Assembly: GCA_946403615.1 (NCBI GenBank)
Contig: CAMJAO010000028.1
Span: forward strand, 1-13,789
Length of the DNA: 13,789 nucleotides
Source: an uncultured Prevotellaceae bacterium
Lineage (GTDB): Bacteria > Bacteroidota > Bacteroidia > Bacteroidales > Bacteroidaceae
Reading direction: 5' to 3'
Shown: positions 13,741-13,789 of the stretch, piece by piece
Position numbering within the stretch: the first letter of the stretch is position 1
Layout of the letters: the number at the start of each line of letters is the position of its first letter
Notes under the pieces: generated by a model
What the model saw: only the letters and a program-made list of their open reading frames with translations
Databases searched by the model: none
Told to the model about the DNA's origin: nothing
Made by a program: the position numbers and the translations under genes

Positions 13741-13789
13741 TGGTTTAGTGTTTAGTGTAGAGGGTTTAGTGTTCTTAACACATCTCTTG
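13741..13789 (-). repeat. A/C-rich 49-base leader repeat, copy 2 (before rpoN), may run past window edge
   Basis: Read on the minus strand it starts CAAGAGATGTGT and ends CACTAAACCA, 12 bases before the rpoN ATG. It differs from the copy before rubredoxin at only three of 49 positions. The window ends here, so the repeat may be longer; the bases preceding copy 1 could be compared with the missing flank. Confidence 0.8.

Overview
The window looks like chromosomal DNA from a member of the Bacteroidota, most likely Bacteroidales close to Prevotella. The inference rests on promoters of the TTTG / TAnnTTTG type, starts without a clear Shine-Dalgarno sequence, a GH3-family adenylating enzyme, a DUF4254 gene paired with a GT9 glycosyltransferase, an acpP-fabF-rnc gene string, and a plant-like IspG. 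I cannot name the species. I see no prophage, CRISPR array, complete insertion sequence, rRNA or tRNA. Most genes are housekeeping.

Left block, minus strand (about 1-4830): acpP, fabF and rnc run as one unit from a promoter near 4800-4830. Then come a GH3-family enzyme and the start of a lipoprotein with an Ig-like domain that leaves the window on the left. acpP and fabF supply fatty-acid elongation, and rnc overlaps the end of fabF by 11 bases. A perfect 16-bp inverted repeat lies between acpP and fabF, and a perfect 14-bp one follows rnc.

Middle block, plus strand (about 4930-8480): a divergent promoter drives a DUF4254 protein and a GT9 (heptosyltransferase-like) enzyme, presumably for cell-surface glycan. 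Next is a repeat-filled spacer, then a 54-residue rubredoxin with a clear terminator. Last is a membrane-anchored Ntn-type amide hydrolase of the choloylglycine-hydrolase family, with its own promoter and terminator.

Right block, minus strand (8534-13789): rpoN (sigma-54) and a PAP2-like membrane protein overlap by 4 bases. After a 123-base gap come purE and ispG, which overlap by 20 bases, and then an aldo/keto reductase. These may form one long transcript.

The most unusual signal is in the spacers. A 49-base A/C-rich repeat sits just upstream of rubredoxin and of rpoN (46 of 49 identical), and a shorter relative sits upstream of purE, always in the sense direction of the next gene. A second, GC-rich repeat type lies near 6712-6816 and appears to supply the N-terminus of the aldo/keto reductase and the C-terminus of IspG. 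IspG itself seems to have a strongly reduced middle (A*) domain. I do not see a convincing new multi-gene system here.
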